A stretch of 64,000 bases of DNA from Prevotella sp. 10(H) (lineage in GTDB: Bacteria > Bacteroidota > Bacteroidia > Bacteroidales > Dysgonomonadaceae): positions 744,001 through 808,000 of the forward strand of contig NZ_JOMI01000003.1 of NCBI RefSeq assembly GCF_000711235.1, written 5' to 3'. Both the position numbers and the translations under genes were made by a program. How positions within the stretch are numbered: the first letter of the stretch is position 1; every line of letters starts with the position of its first letter. The notes below the pieces were generated by a model. That model was not told where the DNA came from, did no database searches, and worked only from the letters and a program-made list of their open reading frames with translations. This document shows positions 1 through 8,565 of this stretch, in pieces.

Positions 1-251
1 AAGTCGTGGCAATGATTGAATTTTACACCTAGTATCTTGCAGTTTCTGAACTCATTGTTGTTCAGTGTAGATTGTGATAAATTTGCCATAGACAAATTGC
101 AGTCGGCAAAAATGCAATCGGTAAAGCTACTGCCGATAATAGCGGCATTTGAAAAGTCGCATTTGGTAAAGGTGCACTGATCGAATACTTCCTTATTCAA
201 TCCTCCTATATAAGAGATGTTTTCCAATACTTTATCTTCGTGTATAGCCAT
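1..251 (-). CDS. Pentapeptide-repeat protein, C-terminus cut by window edge
   Basis: Translating the complementary strand from the ATG at 249-251 gives an open frame of about 83 residues that runs off the left edge. It shows tandem pentapeptide-repeat spacing with Cys/Phe/Leu at the central positions (for example CTFTKCDFSNAAI and CIFADCNLSMANL). This is the A(D/N)LXX right-handed beta-helix type. The start codon shares one base with the stop of the upstream tsaC-like gene (TAATG), so the two are probably translationally coupled. Function is unknown; family members range from gyrase-protecting to structural proteins, and no specific role can be read here. Confidence 0.8.
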   Translation of the reverse strand, partial: MAIHEDKVLENISYIGGLNKEVFDQCTFTKCDFSNAAIIGSSFTDCIFADCNLSMANLSQSTLNNNEFRNCKILGVKFNHCHD

Positions 252-814
252 TATTCCCTGATAACTTTTACTTCTCCAGACTTCCCTAGCTTTATAATGC
301 TCGATGCCTTCGATTTACTTGTATCGTCTTGCCGATATTCTACAATATAATCGACGCCATTTCTGATTTCTTCGCTTATCTCACTGAAATTGGCGGGAGA
401 TGTTTCTCCGCTGATATTCGCCGAAGTAGAGACCAGTGCTTTGCGGAAACGTTTACAAAGCTCATGCGAGAATGTCTCTTTTGTAATGCGTATGGCTAGG
501 CTGCCGTCTTCGGCGATCAGGTTAGTAGCCACATTACGTGCATTATCATATATGATAGTTAGCGGCTTATCGGCCAGTTCTATCAGATCCCATGCAATTT
601 CAGGCACACCGTTTATATAATAATCGAGCTTTACCGGATTGTCAAGTAAGGTAATGAGCGCCTTACTGTCTGTCCGCTTTTTCAGTTCATATACTTTGCG
701 TACAGCCTCTTCATTTGTTGCATCGCATCCTATTCCCCATATTGTGTCGGTGGGGTAGAGTATAAGTCCTCCGGCAACCAATATATCGAATGCCTTCTTT
801 ATATCTTCGTTCAT
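251..814 (-). CDS. tsaC: L-threonylcarbamoyladenylate synthase (TsaC/YwlC/YrdC family)
   Basis: A 187-residue single-domain YrdC protein. The family makes threonylcarbamoyl-AMP from threonine, bicarbonate and ATP for the t6A37 modification of ANN-decoding tRNAs, in the cytosol. Visible landmarks are the N-terminal GGLILYPTDTIWGIGCDA segment, the basic KKRTDSK motif that lines the nucleotide pocket, and the STSANISG motif near residue 130. The length fits the short TsaC/YwlC form without the C-terminal Sua5 domain. The gene overlaps the upstream GNAT gene by 4 bases and the downstream pentapeptide gene by 1 base, so the three form a coupled operon. Confidence 0.9.
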   Translation of the reverse strand: MNEDIKKAFDILVAGGLILYPTDTIWGIGCDATNEEAVRKVYELKKRTDSKALITLLDNPVKLDYYINGVPEIAWDLIELADKPLTIIYDNARNVATNLIAEDGSLAIRITKETFSHELCKRFRKALVSTSANISGETSPANFSEISEEIRNGVDYIVEYRQDDTSKSKASSIIKLGKSGEVKVIRE

Positions 815-1338
815 ATTTGGTTTAGCAATTGCGATAGTTGGACATCTTCGAATGAATCGCCGCGTTGTACCCAGTCTTTCAATATACCTACTTCTTTGTA
901 ACCGGATTTTCTGAAGAGACCAATACTGTTTACGTTGCTGACCGATATATACGCATATAGCTGGTGCAGATAAAGGAATCCGAAAGCATACTCCTGCATC
1001 AGTTGCAGCGCCTCCGAAGCCAGTCCTCTTTTGCGGTACGCCTCATCGATCAGAATACCTATGCCTGCACGACGATTGTGTGCATCTATATCATATAAGT
1101 CTATTGTACCCACAGTTGTAGCATCTTCCGTGAGATCGATCATAAGGCGTAATTGACGGCTCTGAAATATATCCATCTCCAAAGCATCGTTTATATACTG
1201 TCGTAAGACAAGTTTCGAATATGGTGCCAGCGTATTTCCATGCACCCATAAGGCTGTTGAATTTTCCCATCTGTACAGCATATCCAGATCTTCGGGTTCC
1301 ACTGCCCGCAATAATATCTGTGAATTTTTTAGAAGCAT
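811..1338 (-). CDS. GNAT family N-acetyltransferase (RimJ/RimL-like)
   Basis: A 175-residue GNAT-fold protein. It has the N-terminal LRAVEPEDLDMLYRWEN segment typical of the RimL/SpeG-like Acetyltransf_3 group and the acetyl-CoA pyrophosphate loop around RRAGIGILIDEAYRKRGLAS (R/Q-x-x-G-x-G/A region). The C-terminal NVNSIGLFRKSGYKEVG segment is a classic GNAT motif B. The acceptor substrate cannot be read from sequence; protein N-termini and polyamines are both used by relatives. It is the first gene of the overlapping three-gene minus-strand operon with tsaC and the pentapeptide protein. Confidence 0.85.
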   Translation of the reverse strand: MLLKNSQILLRAVEPEDLDMLYRWENSTALWVHGNTLAPYSKLVLRQYINDALEMDIFQSRQLRLMIDLTEDATTVGTIDLYDIDAHNRRAGIGILIDEAYRKRGLASEALQLMQEYAFGFLYLHQLYAYISVSNVNSIGLFRKSGYKEVGILKDWVQRGDSFEDVQLSQLLNQI

Positions 1339-1410
1339 ATGTATATAGTTATGAGGTATGAATGAATAATTAATTATGAGTTAGCCCCGTACTATTTCAT
1401 TCAAACATGT

Positions 1411-1866
1411 TTAGTATCCGTTATTTTCGAACATCTCACCCAGCCGGATGAAGAAGTTCTTTTTTCTGCGTCTTACACGTTGGTTTTCTCCAGACGACAT
1501 CATTATCCGCTCGAAAGAGGTTTCTCCTTTTTCCATTGCTTTTATCGCATGGTAGATAACGCCCCAATCGGGTAATCCGCCGAGGTTACGGTCGTCGATG
1601 AACAAGTCTGCATTCAGTTTGCGCGAAGCATTAGCAACATCTTCGTCAGGATGATTCTTGTTTGCCGCATAAAATTTCAGGCCTTTCTTTTCGCAATAGT
1701 CGACAGCTTCCTGCAGCATCTCTCCTGTACGTACAGTCCACATGAGCAGTATATGACCGTCTCTTTGCAATTGCAGTAAGGTTTCTATTGCAAAAGGTAT
1801 AGATTTCCCTATTTTAGGGTATTCATGTTCCACTATTGTTCCGTCAAAATCTACTGCAATTACCAT
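1411..1866 (-). CDS. HAD-like hydrolase of the BT0820 type
   Basis: A 151-residue cytosolic HAD-fold protein. HAD motif I is intact at the N-terminus (VDFDGTIVEHEYPKIG: nucleophile and acid/base Asp). Motif III/IV is represented by the later DLFIDDRNLGG. The EHEYPKIG signature after DxDGT is what small Bacteroidetes HADs of the BT0820 type show, and the absence of a cap domain implies access for large or polymeric phosphorylated substrates. The substrate is unknown. It sits alone between recR and the GNAT operon, 72 bases upstream of the latter. Confidence 0.8.
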   Translation of the reverse strand: MVIAVDFDGTIVEHEYPKIGKSIPFAIETLLQLQRDGHILLMWTVRTGEMLQEAVDYCEKKGLKFYAANKNHPDEDVANASRKLNADLFIDDRNLGGLPDWGVIYHAIKAMEKGETSFERIMMSSGENQRVRRRKKNFFIRLGEMFENNGY

Positions 1867-1955
1867 GTCTTTTTGTATTATATGATCGTTTTGTTCAATG
1901 TGTATTCAATACAAATATAATGTATTTATACTGAATCTGTTTGATTTATCCGATA

Positions 1956-2579
1956 TTACATCCTGTACGATTCGTTAAACAGGGTGCGGTTCAGTATCGA
2001 ACGTCCAAGTGTAACCTCATCGGCATATTCGATTTCATCGCCTATAGAAATTCCCCGTGCAATCATCGATACCTTTATATCGTACGCCGCCAGCTTTTTA
2101 TAAATATAAAAGTTTGTCGTATCTCCTTCCATAGTAGTACTCAAGGCAAGGATAACTTCACCGATATCACCTTTTGCTACCCTTTCCACAAGGCTCTCTA
2201 TCTCGAGGTCTGCAGGTCCTATACCGTCGATAGGAGAGATAATGCCGCCAAGAACGTGATACAAACCTTTGTATTGCATTGTATTTTCGATAGCCATCAC
2301 CTCTTTTATATTCTCCACAACGCAAATTGTAGAAGCATCGCGCGATTTATTGAGGCATATAGGGCATACATCGGCATCGCTGATATTGTGACAGACTTTG
2401 CAGTATTTCACCTCATGCTTTAAAGCAACAAGTGACTGGGCGAATCCGTCCACCATTGCATCGTCCTGTCGAAGAAGATGAAGGATAAGCCTTAAGGCTG
2501 TTTTTCGGCCTATTCCCGGTAGTCGGGCAAATTCATTTACCGCATTTTCTAATAATATTGAAGGATATTTTTGATTCAT
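1956..2579 (-). CDS. recR: Recombination mediator RecR
   Basis: A 207-residue protein of standard RecR length. Domain order: N-terminal helix-hairpin-helix ([21 protein letters not shown]), a C4 zinc finger around residues 59-74 (CKVC...CPIC), a Toprim domain ([14 protein letters not shown] ... [16 protein letters not shown]), and the C-terminal Walker-B-like tail. RecR acts with RecO/RecF to load RecA on SSB-coated gaps. The start at 2579 gives the canonical N-terminus. A long gene-free stretch lies upstream, so it probably has its own promoter. Confidence 0.97.
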   Translation of the reverse strand: MNQKYPSILLENAVNEFARLPGIGRKTALRLILHLLRQDDAMVDGFAQSLVALKHEVKYCKVCHNISDADVCPICLNKSRDASTICVVENIKEVMAIENTMQYKGLYHVLGGIISPIDGIGPADLEIESLVERVAKGDIGEVILALSTTMEGDTTNFYIYKKLAAYDIKVSMIARGISIGDEIEYADEVTLGRSILNRTLFNESYRM

Positions 2580-2683
2580 AAAAGTCTCTGAAATGAGGTA
2601 TCAAAGATAGCAAATATTTGGCAGTTTTTAATATCAGGTTGGTTAACTGTAAGATGTAAGAGTAAAATTAATTCGCTTCTGCA

Positions 2684-2729
2684 TTTACAAATATTAACCA
2701 TATTTGGTTAAAAAGTAACGAAAGTAACG
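2684..2729. repeat. Palindromic direct repeat, copy 1
   Basis: A 46-base element containing the perfect inverted repeat TTAACCA-TATT-TGGTTAA (2694-2711) followed by GTAACGAAAGTAACG, itself a short direct repeat. It recurs 125 bases downstream. The arms differ between copies but stay complementary. It may be an operator or a hairpin in a leader RNA of the downstream ABC exporter. Confidence 0.7.
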
Positions 2730-2808
2730 GAAATCAATTAATAATTAACAATGAACAATTAAATGTTCTCTTTGCGATCCTTAACAGAGAGAATCATTTA
2801 TTCTGTAT

Positions 2809-2854
2809 TTTACAAATATTAACTATGTTTAGTTAAAAGGTAACAAATGTAACG
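2809..2854. repeat. Palindromic direct repeat, copy 2
   Basis: Second copy of the element at 2684-2729. The inverted repeat here is TTAACTA-TGTT-TAGTTAA (2819-2836), followed by GTAACAAATGTAACG. Relative to copy 1 the arm change C to T is matched by G to A in the partner arm, so pairing is conserved. It lies 164 bases before the ABC exporter start. Confidence 0.7.
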
Positions 2855-3017
2855 AGTTTTCCACATTTTTATTTTCCGCATTTTAAGGTTTACGGGAACA
2901 AATTCACGACATTTTGAGTTTATTATTTCAAAGAACTAATAAAACCGGATGTTTCTGTAGTATAGATAAATTTCAGGAAGAAATATTCAGTTTATATATG
3001 TTTTAAAAACTATACAA

Positions 3018-4802
3018 ATGACATTGTTCCAGTTATTTAAAAACCTTCGTCCTTACGTACATCCTTACCGTTGGCTGGTGATACTTACGTTGCTGCTCAC
3101 ATTGATCGGTTCGTTGACCGCACAGGTCAATGCATGGGTGCTGCGGTATACAGTGGACGAGATCAACGGGCTGGTAGAAGCACATAAGGGTTTGCAGGAA
3201 GGGATTAATATCCTAGTTACTATCACTGTCATATTGATTAGTAAAGAGGTTATCAATTCTTTTATACAGTTTGGGCAAAAGTTTTACGGGGAAAAGCTGC
3301 GTATCTTTATTTCCAAAGACCTTGCACAAGCCGTAATAGATAAAATACTTACTTATCGGCTGGCTTTCTTTAGCTCGGGTGGCAACCAGCCGGGAAAAAT
3401 GCAGGCGCGTATAGACAGGGGAGTGGAGAGCCTGACACGCCTTGTTCAGAATTTTTTCATTGATATCCTTCCCTTATTTGCCAATTCTATTGTCGCTTTA
3501 GCAATGATGTTCAACGCTAACTTTTATGTCGGGCTTGTAGGATTGTGTATAGTTCCTATATACTATTTTGTAAGCCAGCGGCAGGCTGTACGCATGAGTG
3601 GCACACGGCGTGTAATAAAAGATTTGCGCGAAAGTAAAAGTCAGGGCATATTGGGTATTCTAGAATCCATAACAGTTATAAAGTCATTTATCAGGGAAAA
3701 TATCGAAAGCGATAAACAGATGGCACTACAAAACAATCTGACAGATGCCCAGATGCGAACCCGCAAAATGAGCTTTATATTCGACGGATTGAAAAGCTTC
3801 ATAGAACAGATAGGGATAGTTATCATTATTATACTTACAGCTTATTTTGTGCTGGACGGCAAAATGACTATCGGCGCTATTATGTTCCATATCCTTTTGT
3901 TTAATAATGTATCTGCACCTATCCGCCAGTTGCACCGTATCTACGACCAGATGAACGATGCGCTTATATATTCCGAAAGCTTTTTCGACGTGCTGAAAGC
4001 TGATCATCAGATAGAGCATTCGGGACATTACAGGCCGCACCGTATCAAGGGTAAATTCGAGATAAAGAATGTAAATTTCACTTATCCCGACAATGAAAGC
4101 CCAACATTGTACGATATAAATATGAAAATCCTGCCGGGACATACAACAGCTTTAGTAGGACTTTCGGGGGCAGGAAAAAGTACATTGATAAATCTTCTCG
4201 ATAAATTTTATGCACCCGACTCGGGTGATATATTACTGGATGGTGTTTCTCTTGAGGATTATGATACTGCCTATCTCCGTGAGAATATCGGACTGGTACT
4301 GCAAAAGAACCATATATTTAACGGAACGGTGGAAGAGAACATCCGATACGGGAAGCCGAATGCAACCTTTCAAGAAGTGGAGGACGCTGCAAAGAAAAGC
4401 TATATCCACGACCAGATAATGCTGCTCGAAAATGGCTATCAGACCTCGGCGCTCGCCTTATCAGGCGGACAGCAGCAAAAGATTGCCATTGCACGCATGT
4501 TCCTTAAAAATCCGCCGGTTATATTTCTCGATGAACCGACTGCCAGCCTCGATGCAGTATCGACAGAACAGATAAAGAACAGCCTCGATGCCATAAAGCA
4601 AAACCGTACAGTCATTATTATTTCGCATAGTATTTCACAGATTATCGACTCGGATTGTATCTATGTGATGAAAGACGGGAGGGTAGTGGAGTCCGGAACT
4701 CATGAAGATATATACCATCAGAACGGCACCTATAAAGAGATATTCGATGCTATGGCGCGCAGCCTCAACATAGATAAGATATCGAAAACACTGGATGATT
4801 AA
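3018..4802 (+). CDS. ABC exporter, fused permease and ATPase
   Basis: A 594-residue half-transporter. The N-terminal ABC_membrane domain (roughly residues 1-320) has several hydrophobic segments. The C-terminal nucleotide-binding domain has Walker A GLSGAGKST, signature LSGGQQQ, Walker B VIFLDEPTASLD and the H-loop IISHS. This is the MsbA/BmrA-like type IV exporter architecture that works as a dimer in the inner membrane. The substrate (lipid, peptide or drug) cannot be assigned. The next gene begins 76 bases downstream on the same strand. The upstream gap carries the duplicated palindrome. Confidence 0.93.
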   Translation: MTLFQLFKNLRPYVHPYRWLVILTLLLTLIGSLTAQVNAWVLRYTVDEINGLVEAHKGLQEGINILVTITVILISKEVINSFIQFGQKFYGEKLRIFISKDLAQAVIDKILTYRLAFFSSGGNQPGKMQARIDRGVESLTRLVQNFFIDILPLFANSIVALAMMFNANFYVGLVGLCIVPIYYFVSQRQAVRMSGTRRVIKDLRESKSQGILGILESITVIKSFIRENIESDKQMALQNNLTDAQMRTRKMSFIFDGLKSFIEQIGIVIIIILTAYFVLDGKMTIGAIMFHILLFNNVSAPIRQLHRIYDQMNDALIYSESFFDVLKADHQIEHSGHYRPHRIKGKFEIKNVNFTYPDNESPTLYDINMKILPGHTTALVGLSGAGKSTLINLLDKFYAPDSGDILLDGVSLEDYDTAYLRENIGLVLQKNHIFNGTVEENIRYGKPNATFQEVEDAAKKSYIHDQIMLLENGYQTSALALSGGQQQKIAIARMFLKNPPVIFLDEPTASLDAVSTEQIKNSLDAIKQNRTVIIISHSISQIIDSDCIYVMKDGRVVESGTHEDIYHQNGTYKEIFDAMARSLNIDKISKTLDD

Positions 4803-4878
4803 TGTAGTTATGGGAACATTCTCCGAAATTTATTTCTGATTTTTTATATCTTTAAACCTTGAACCGATTAACTACTGC

Positions 4879-5538
4879 ATGACACTAAAAGAATACAAGG
4901 AACTATACGAAGAAGAAAATCCCGTTGGATGGTGGGAGATAGACAAGGCTATAGAAAAGATATACGGCAATGTAGAACCACGTCATTATGCCCCGCAACT
5001 CCATTATATGCTCGGAGGGGAAGACCCGCTGGACGGCGTAAGCATATTCGATTCTGAAAAGCAGGAATTTCATCGTCATCTTATAAGTTACGGCATGTCG
5101 GAGCTTTATTATAACGAAGAAGTCGTAGGAGGCGAATTCAGTAAATGGGGCTTTGAATTTACTTTTCGCCTAAAGCCTTTCCAAGATGATGCGGACGACC
5201 CGACATGGGTAGTTAACCTGATGAATAATCTGGCACGTTATGTAATAAAAAGTGAGCGCTGGTTTGAAGAAAATCATGTTATACCCGCTAACGGTCCTAT
5301 CCGTATAGGAGGTAAAATAGAAATTGATATCGTAGGTGTGGCGTTTACACTCGACCCAGAACTGGGAAAGATACAAACTCCGTACGGTGAAGTGGCTTTC
5401 CTGCAAATGGTAGGGCTTACATCAAATGAAATGGAGCGCATAAAAGCATCGGAGTCGGCTTTCGAAGAAGTAAAGAAAATACTGGAAGAAATAAGGGAAA
5501 CAAATCCGCTGATGATTACCGACCTCACACGCAGATAA
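4879..5538 (+). CDS. SUFU (suppressor of fused) domain protein
   Basis: A 219-residue soluble protein without signal peptide. It matches the bacterial Suppressor-of-fused domain: an HYAPQLHYMLGGEDPLDGVSIF segment near the N-terminus, a GFEFTFRLK strand, a WVVNLMNNLARYV helix, and the FTLDPELGKIQTPYGEVAFLQMVGLT segment. Bacterial SUFU proteins are often found as immunity-type or scaffold proteins, but no toxin gene is visible here. It lies 24 bases upstream of the ion-channel gene on the same strand, so the two are probably co-transcribed. Function is unknown. Confidence 0.8.
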   Translation: MTLKEYKELYEEENPVGWWEIDKAIEKIYGNVEPRHYAPQLHYMLGGEDPLDGVSIFDSEKQEFHRHLISYGMSELYYNEEVVGGEFSKWGFEFTFRLKPFQDDADDPTWVVNLMNNLARYVIKSERWFEENHVIPANGPIRIGGKIEIDIVGVAFTLDPELGKIQTPYGEVAFLQMVGLTSNEMERIKASESAFEEVKKILEEIRETNPLMITDLTRR

Positions 5539-5562
5539 ATTCCCATATTACAATATAAACAC

Positions 5563-6345
5563 ATGCTGAAAATACTACTCAATAACCGTTTTATCGGTGC
5601 CTTTATATTACTCAATGCCATAGTCACCATACTATTGACATTCAATACGCCGATAGATGGACTTTTACGCATCCTCGACCACGCGATAACAATCCTGTTC
5701 CTTGTAGAGATATTCTATAAAATATATGTTTACAAGAAGGATTTCTTTAAGAGCAGGATGAATGTATTCGATCTGGTAATAATACTTGTAGCATCCCTGC
5801 CGCTGTTCTTCCTGTTCAGCGAGCACGACCCGGCCGATTATAACTATATATTATTGCTAAGGGTTTTCAGGATATTTAAGTTTATAAGATTCGGCAAATT
5901 CATACCTAATTTCTCCCGCTTGATCAGAGATTTGGGACGGGCTGTAAAGGCTTCACTTAGCCTTATTGTGGGAGCACTGGTAATGATGATCATTATCAGC
6001 ACTATACTTACCTATATGTTCAAAGATGCCTATCCGACGCTTTTCGGCAATCCTTTCGAATCGGCTTATACCGTTTTCCGCATGCTGACTATCGAGGGTT
6101 GGTATGAAATTCCCGATTTTATGGCGGAAGATATTCCTTATACATATTCGGTGTTGATACGTCTGTTCTTCTCTTTGTTTGTCTTTTTGGGCGGTATGCT
6201 GGGGATGTCGTTCTTCACTTCGCTGATTGTAGACGAAATGGTATCGGACAATAACGATGAACTGGTAGAAAAGGTAGAGTCGCTTGAGAAAAAAATCGAT
6301 GAACTGCACCGCATGAATAAAGAACTTATTGATAAAATCAAGTAA
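5563..6345 (+). CDS. Voltage-gated-like cation channel (ion transport family)
   Basis: A 260-residue six-transmembrane channel protein. S1-S3 are in residues 5-90, with the conserved acidic EIFYKIYV and SRMNVFDLVIILV segments. S4 carries regularly spaced basic residues (LLRVFRIFKFIRFGKF). The pore loop TIEGWYEIP precedes S6. The pore Glu at the filter position resembles bacterial Nav channels (TLESW in NaChBac) rather than the K+ signature TVGYG, suggesting Na+ or Ca2+ permeation. A C-terminal heptad-like helix (LVEKVESLEKKIDELHRM) is the expected tetramerisation coiled coil. It follows the SUFU gene closely and ends at a bidirectional terminator. Confidence 0.85.
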   Translation: MLKILLNNRFIGAFILLNAIVTILLTFNTPIDGLLRILDHAITILFLVEIFYKIYVYKKDFFKSRMNVFDLVIILVASLPLFFLFSEHDPADYNYILLLRVFRIFKFIRFGKFIPNFSRLIRDLGRAVKASLSLIVGALVMMIIISTILTYMFKDAYPTLFGNPFESAYTVFRMLTIEGWYEIPDFMAEDIPYTYSVLIRLFFSLFVFLGGMLGMSFFTSLIVDEMVSDNNDELVEKVESLEKKIDELHRMNKELIDKIK

Positions 6346-6360
6346 AAACATCTGAAAATA

Positions 6361-6395
6361 AAAAGGCTGCCAATTTTTTATCGGCAGCCTTTTCT
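6361..6395. terminator. Bidirectional intrinsic terminator
   Basis: Perfect 9-bp stem AAGGCTGCC/GGCAGCCTT (6363-6371 with 6383-6391), flanked by A and T runs. It sits between the converging channel gene and the S46 peptidase gene and can serve both. Confidence 0.9.
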
Positions 6396-6413
6396 GTATA
6401 ATTTACTCTGTAA

Positions 6414-8534
6414 TTATTTTACCACTTTCAGTTCTTCAATCAATCGCGGGCATTTCATCACCTTGTCGATAATGTAAAGTACGTAACGGATATCCACACT
6501 GATTGTACGCTGTACTTCCGGATTGAATACGATATCGCCGCTCAGAGCCTCCCAGTTTCCGTCGAAAGCTAATCCTATCAACTGCGCTTTTCCGTCGAAC
6601 ACAGGACTACCCGAGTTACCTCCTGTAATATCGTTGTTCGATAAGAAGTTGACATGCATTGTTCCGTCAGCATCGGCATATTGTCCGAAATCGGCTTTAC
6701 GCAGGTCGTCGAGAATATATTCCTGTACATTAAATTCGGGATCACCCGGTTTTTCTTTCTCCAATACACCTTTCGATGTTGTATAATAATCGTAAGTAAC
6801 GGCATCGGCCGGATTGTATCCTCCGATAGAGCCGTAGCTGAGGCGTTGGGTGAAGTTTGCATCCGGAGAGAATGTTTTGTTAGGCTCCATTTCCATTAAT
6901 CCAGCCATGAATAAGCGTTCTCCTTTGTCTATTTGCGACAGGTAAGGAGCGGATTCTTTTTGCAGAAGCTTTAGTATTGGCTCCAGTGATCTGGCATATT
7001 CCATTGCAGGATCTTTCGCTATATCTTTTTCACTACCGTTTACGATAAGTTTTATCATACCGTCTAGGGTTGTGAATTTCGTATTCTTATAGAACCATTC
7101 GGCATATTTATCGTAATCTCCTTTAAATTTATTATTTATAGTTTCATAAACCGCAGGGCGATAGGCAGCAGACACTCTTTCTGCATATAGTTTTAATAAT
7201 ACAGGCATCACTTTGCGGTCTAATGAAGGCTCATAATCTTTATAAGCATTCGTCATTCTTCCTTTCAGTTCTTCTTCCCGTTCGCTTTTATCCATTTTGG
7301 AAACGAAGAGTGCAGTATTAGCAAAGCGTGTAACTTCGATACCATTGTAGAATGTTTCGAAGAAATATGTCTGCAATTTGACAACGTCCATTGTAGAGGT
7401 ATAACCATCCTTAAGCATTGCCAGTACATCGCCGTATTTCGCAGAATTATTGGATGAAGCAACCCATTGCGAGAATTTATTTTCAAGCTGTTCCTTACCT
7501 TGTATGACCTTCAACTTTGCAATAGCTTCATTCATACCCATTGCGTTTTTCCAGTAGTTCGAACTGCCTGCATATTTCGATGCATATTTAATACGGACAG
7601 CATCGCTGGCATTCATTGCTTCTCTCCATATATCCTGTTTTGCACCACGTACTTCTATGCGGGGCTTGTGAGTAGATTCCACCATTTGATTTATTCCCCA
7701 TGAAGACATATAGCGCTCTGTGCTTCCCGGATAGCCGATTGTCATTGCATAATCTTTATCCTTAAAGCCCTGAATAGATACAGGTACGGAATATTTGGGA
7801 GTATAAGGCACATTATCAGGGCTGTAGTATGCAGCCTGATTGCTCTTATCAGCGTATACGCGGAATACCGAGAAGTCACCGGTATGGCGCGGCCACATCC
7901 AGTTGTCGGTTTCACCTCCGAATTTACCTACAGATGACGGCGGAGCAAAAGCCAGTCTTACATCGCGGAATACATCGTAGATAACGGCATAATATTTATT
8001 GTGAGCATAGAAAGGCACTACCTGTGCCCGTATAAAATCATTTCCTTTATACTTTTCCAGATATACGCTCGTCATAGAATCCACTTTCTGGTCGCGTACA
8101 TCTTCCGTGTCGTCAGCAGATACGCCCGATAGGATGAAATCGGTAATATCTTCCGTTTTTTGAAGGAAAGCAACCATTAGGCCCTCTGCAGGTAACTCCT
8201 GCGCAAAGTTATGGCTTACGAAACCGTCTTTCAGGTAATCATGTTCTACAGAACTTAATTTCTGGATGTTTCCATATCCGCAATGATGATTGGTGAAAAT
8301 CAAACCTTGGTTTGATACTGCAACGCCTGTGCATCCGCCGCCGAAAATAACTACGGCATCTTTTAGCGAAGGGTTTGTTTCACTGTAAATACTGTCGGTA
8401 GAAAAGGAAAAACCAAGTTCTTTCATACGGGCAAGACTCTGCCTGTTCAGTTCTTTGAGCAGCCACATCCCTTCGTCGGCTTTTACCAGAAGAGCCGCGA
8501 GAAAGAGGACTGAAAACAGAAATATTTTTCTCAT
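6414..8534 (-). CDS. S46 family dipeptidyl peptidase (DPP7-type)
   Basis: A 706-residue secreted protease with a signal peptide (MRKIFLFSVLFLAALLVKA). The S46 catalytic residues are visible: His84 in TNHHCGYGN, Asp in RHTGDFSVFR, and Ser641 in GGNSGSP. Position Ser+18 is Gly (in LAFDGNWE). In Porphyromonas S46 enzymes, Gly here marks DPP7 (broad/hydrophobic P1), whereas Arg marks DPP11 (Asp/Glu P1), so DPP7-type specificity is inferred. It would release dipeptides in the periplasm for amino-acid nutrition. It lies 31 bases downstream of the flippase gene on the same strand. Confidence 0.93.
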   Translation of the reverse strand: MRKIFLFSVLFLAALLVKADEGMWLLKELNRQSLARMKELGFSFSTDSIYSETNPSLKDAVVIFGGGCTGVAVSNQGLIFTNHHCGYGNIQKLSSVEHDYLKDGFVSHNFAQELPAEGLMVAFLQKTEDITDFILSGVSADDTEDVRDQKVDSMTSVYLEKYKGNDFIRAQVVPFYAHNKYYAVIYDVFRDVRLAFAPPSSVGKFGGETDNWMWPRHTGDFSVFRVYADKSNQAAYYSPDNVPYTPKYSVPVSIQGFKDKDYAMTIGYPGSTERYMSSWGINQMVESTHKPRIEVRGAKQDIWREAMNASDAVRIKYASKYAGSSNYWKNAMGMNEAIAKLKVIQGKEQLENKFSQWVASSNNSAKYGDVLAMLKDGYTSTMDVVKLQTYFFETFYNGIEVTRFANTALFVSKMDKSEREEELKGRMTNAYKDYEPSLDRKVMPVLLKLYAERVSAAYRPAVYETINNKFKGDYDKYAEWFYKNTKFTTLDGMIKLIVNGSEKDIAKDPAMEYARSLEPILKLLQKESAPYLSQIDKGERLFMAGLMEMEPNKTFSPDANFTQRLSYGSIGGYNPADAVTYDYYTTSKGVLEKEKPGDPEFNVQEYILDDLRKADFGQYADADGTMHVNFLSNNDITGGNSGSPVFDGKAQLIGLAFDGNWEALSGDIVFNPEVQRTISVDIRYVLYIIDKVMKCPRLIEELKVVK

Positions 8535-8565
8535 TTGTTCAAGTGTTATTTATAAATATAATTTG

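Larger units (their letters stand above)
2580..3017. other. Gene-free intergenic stretch with duplicated palindromic element
   Basis: No open frame with coding character is visible between the divergent recR and the ABC exporter. The stretch is AT-rich and holds the two related palindrome-containing repeats listed separately at 2684-2729 and 2809-2854. Promoters for both divergent genes should lie here, but I cannot place them confidently. Confidence 0.6.

Noticed and set aside
1941-2423. 160-residue plus-strand frame
   Set aside because: Antisense of recR, whose motifs are complete on the minus strand.
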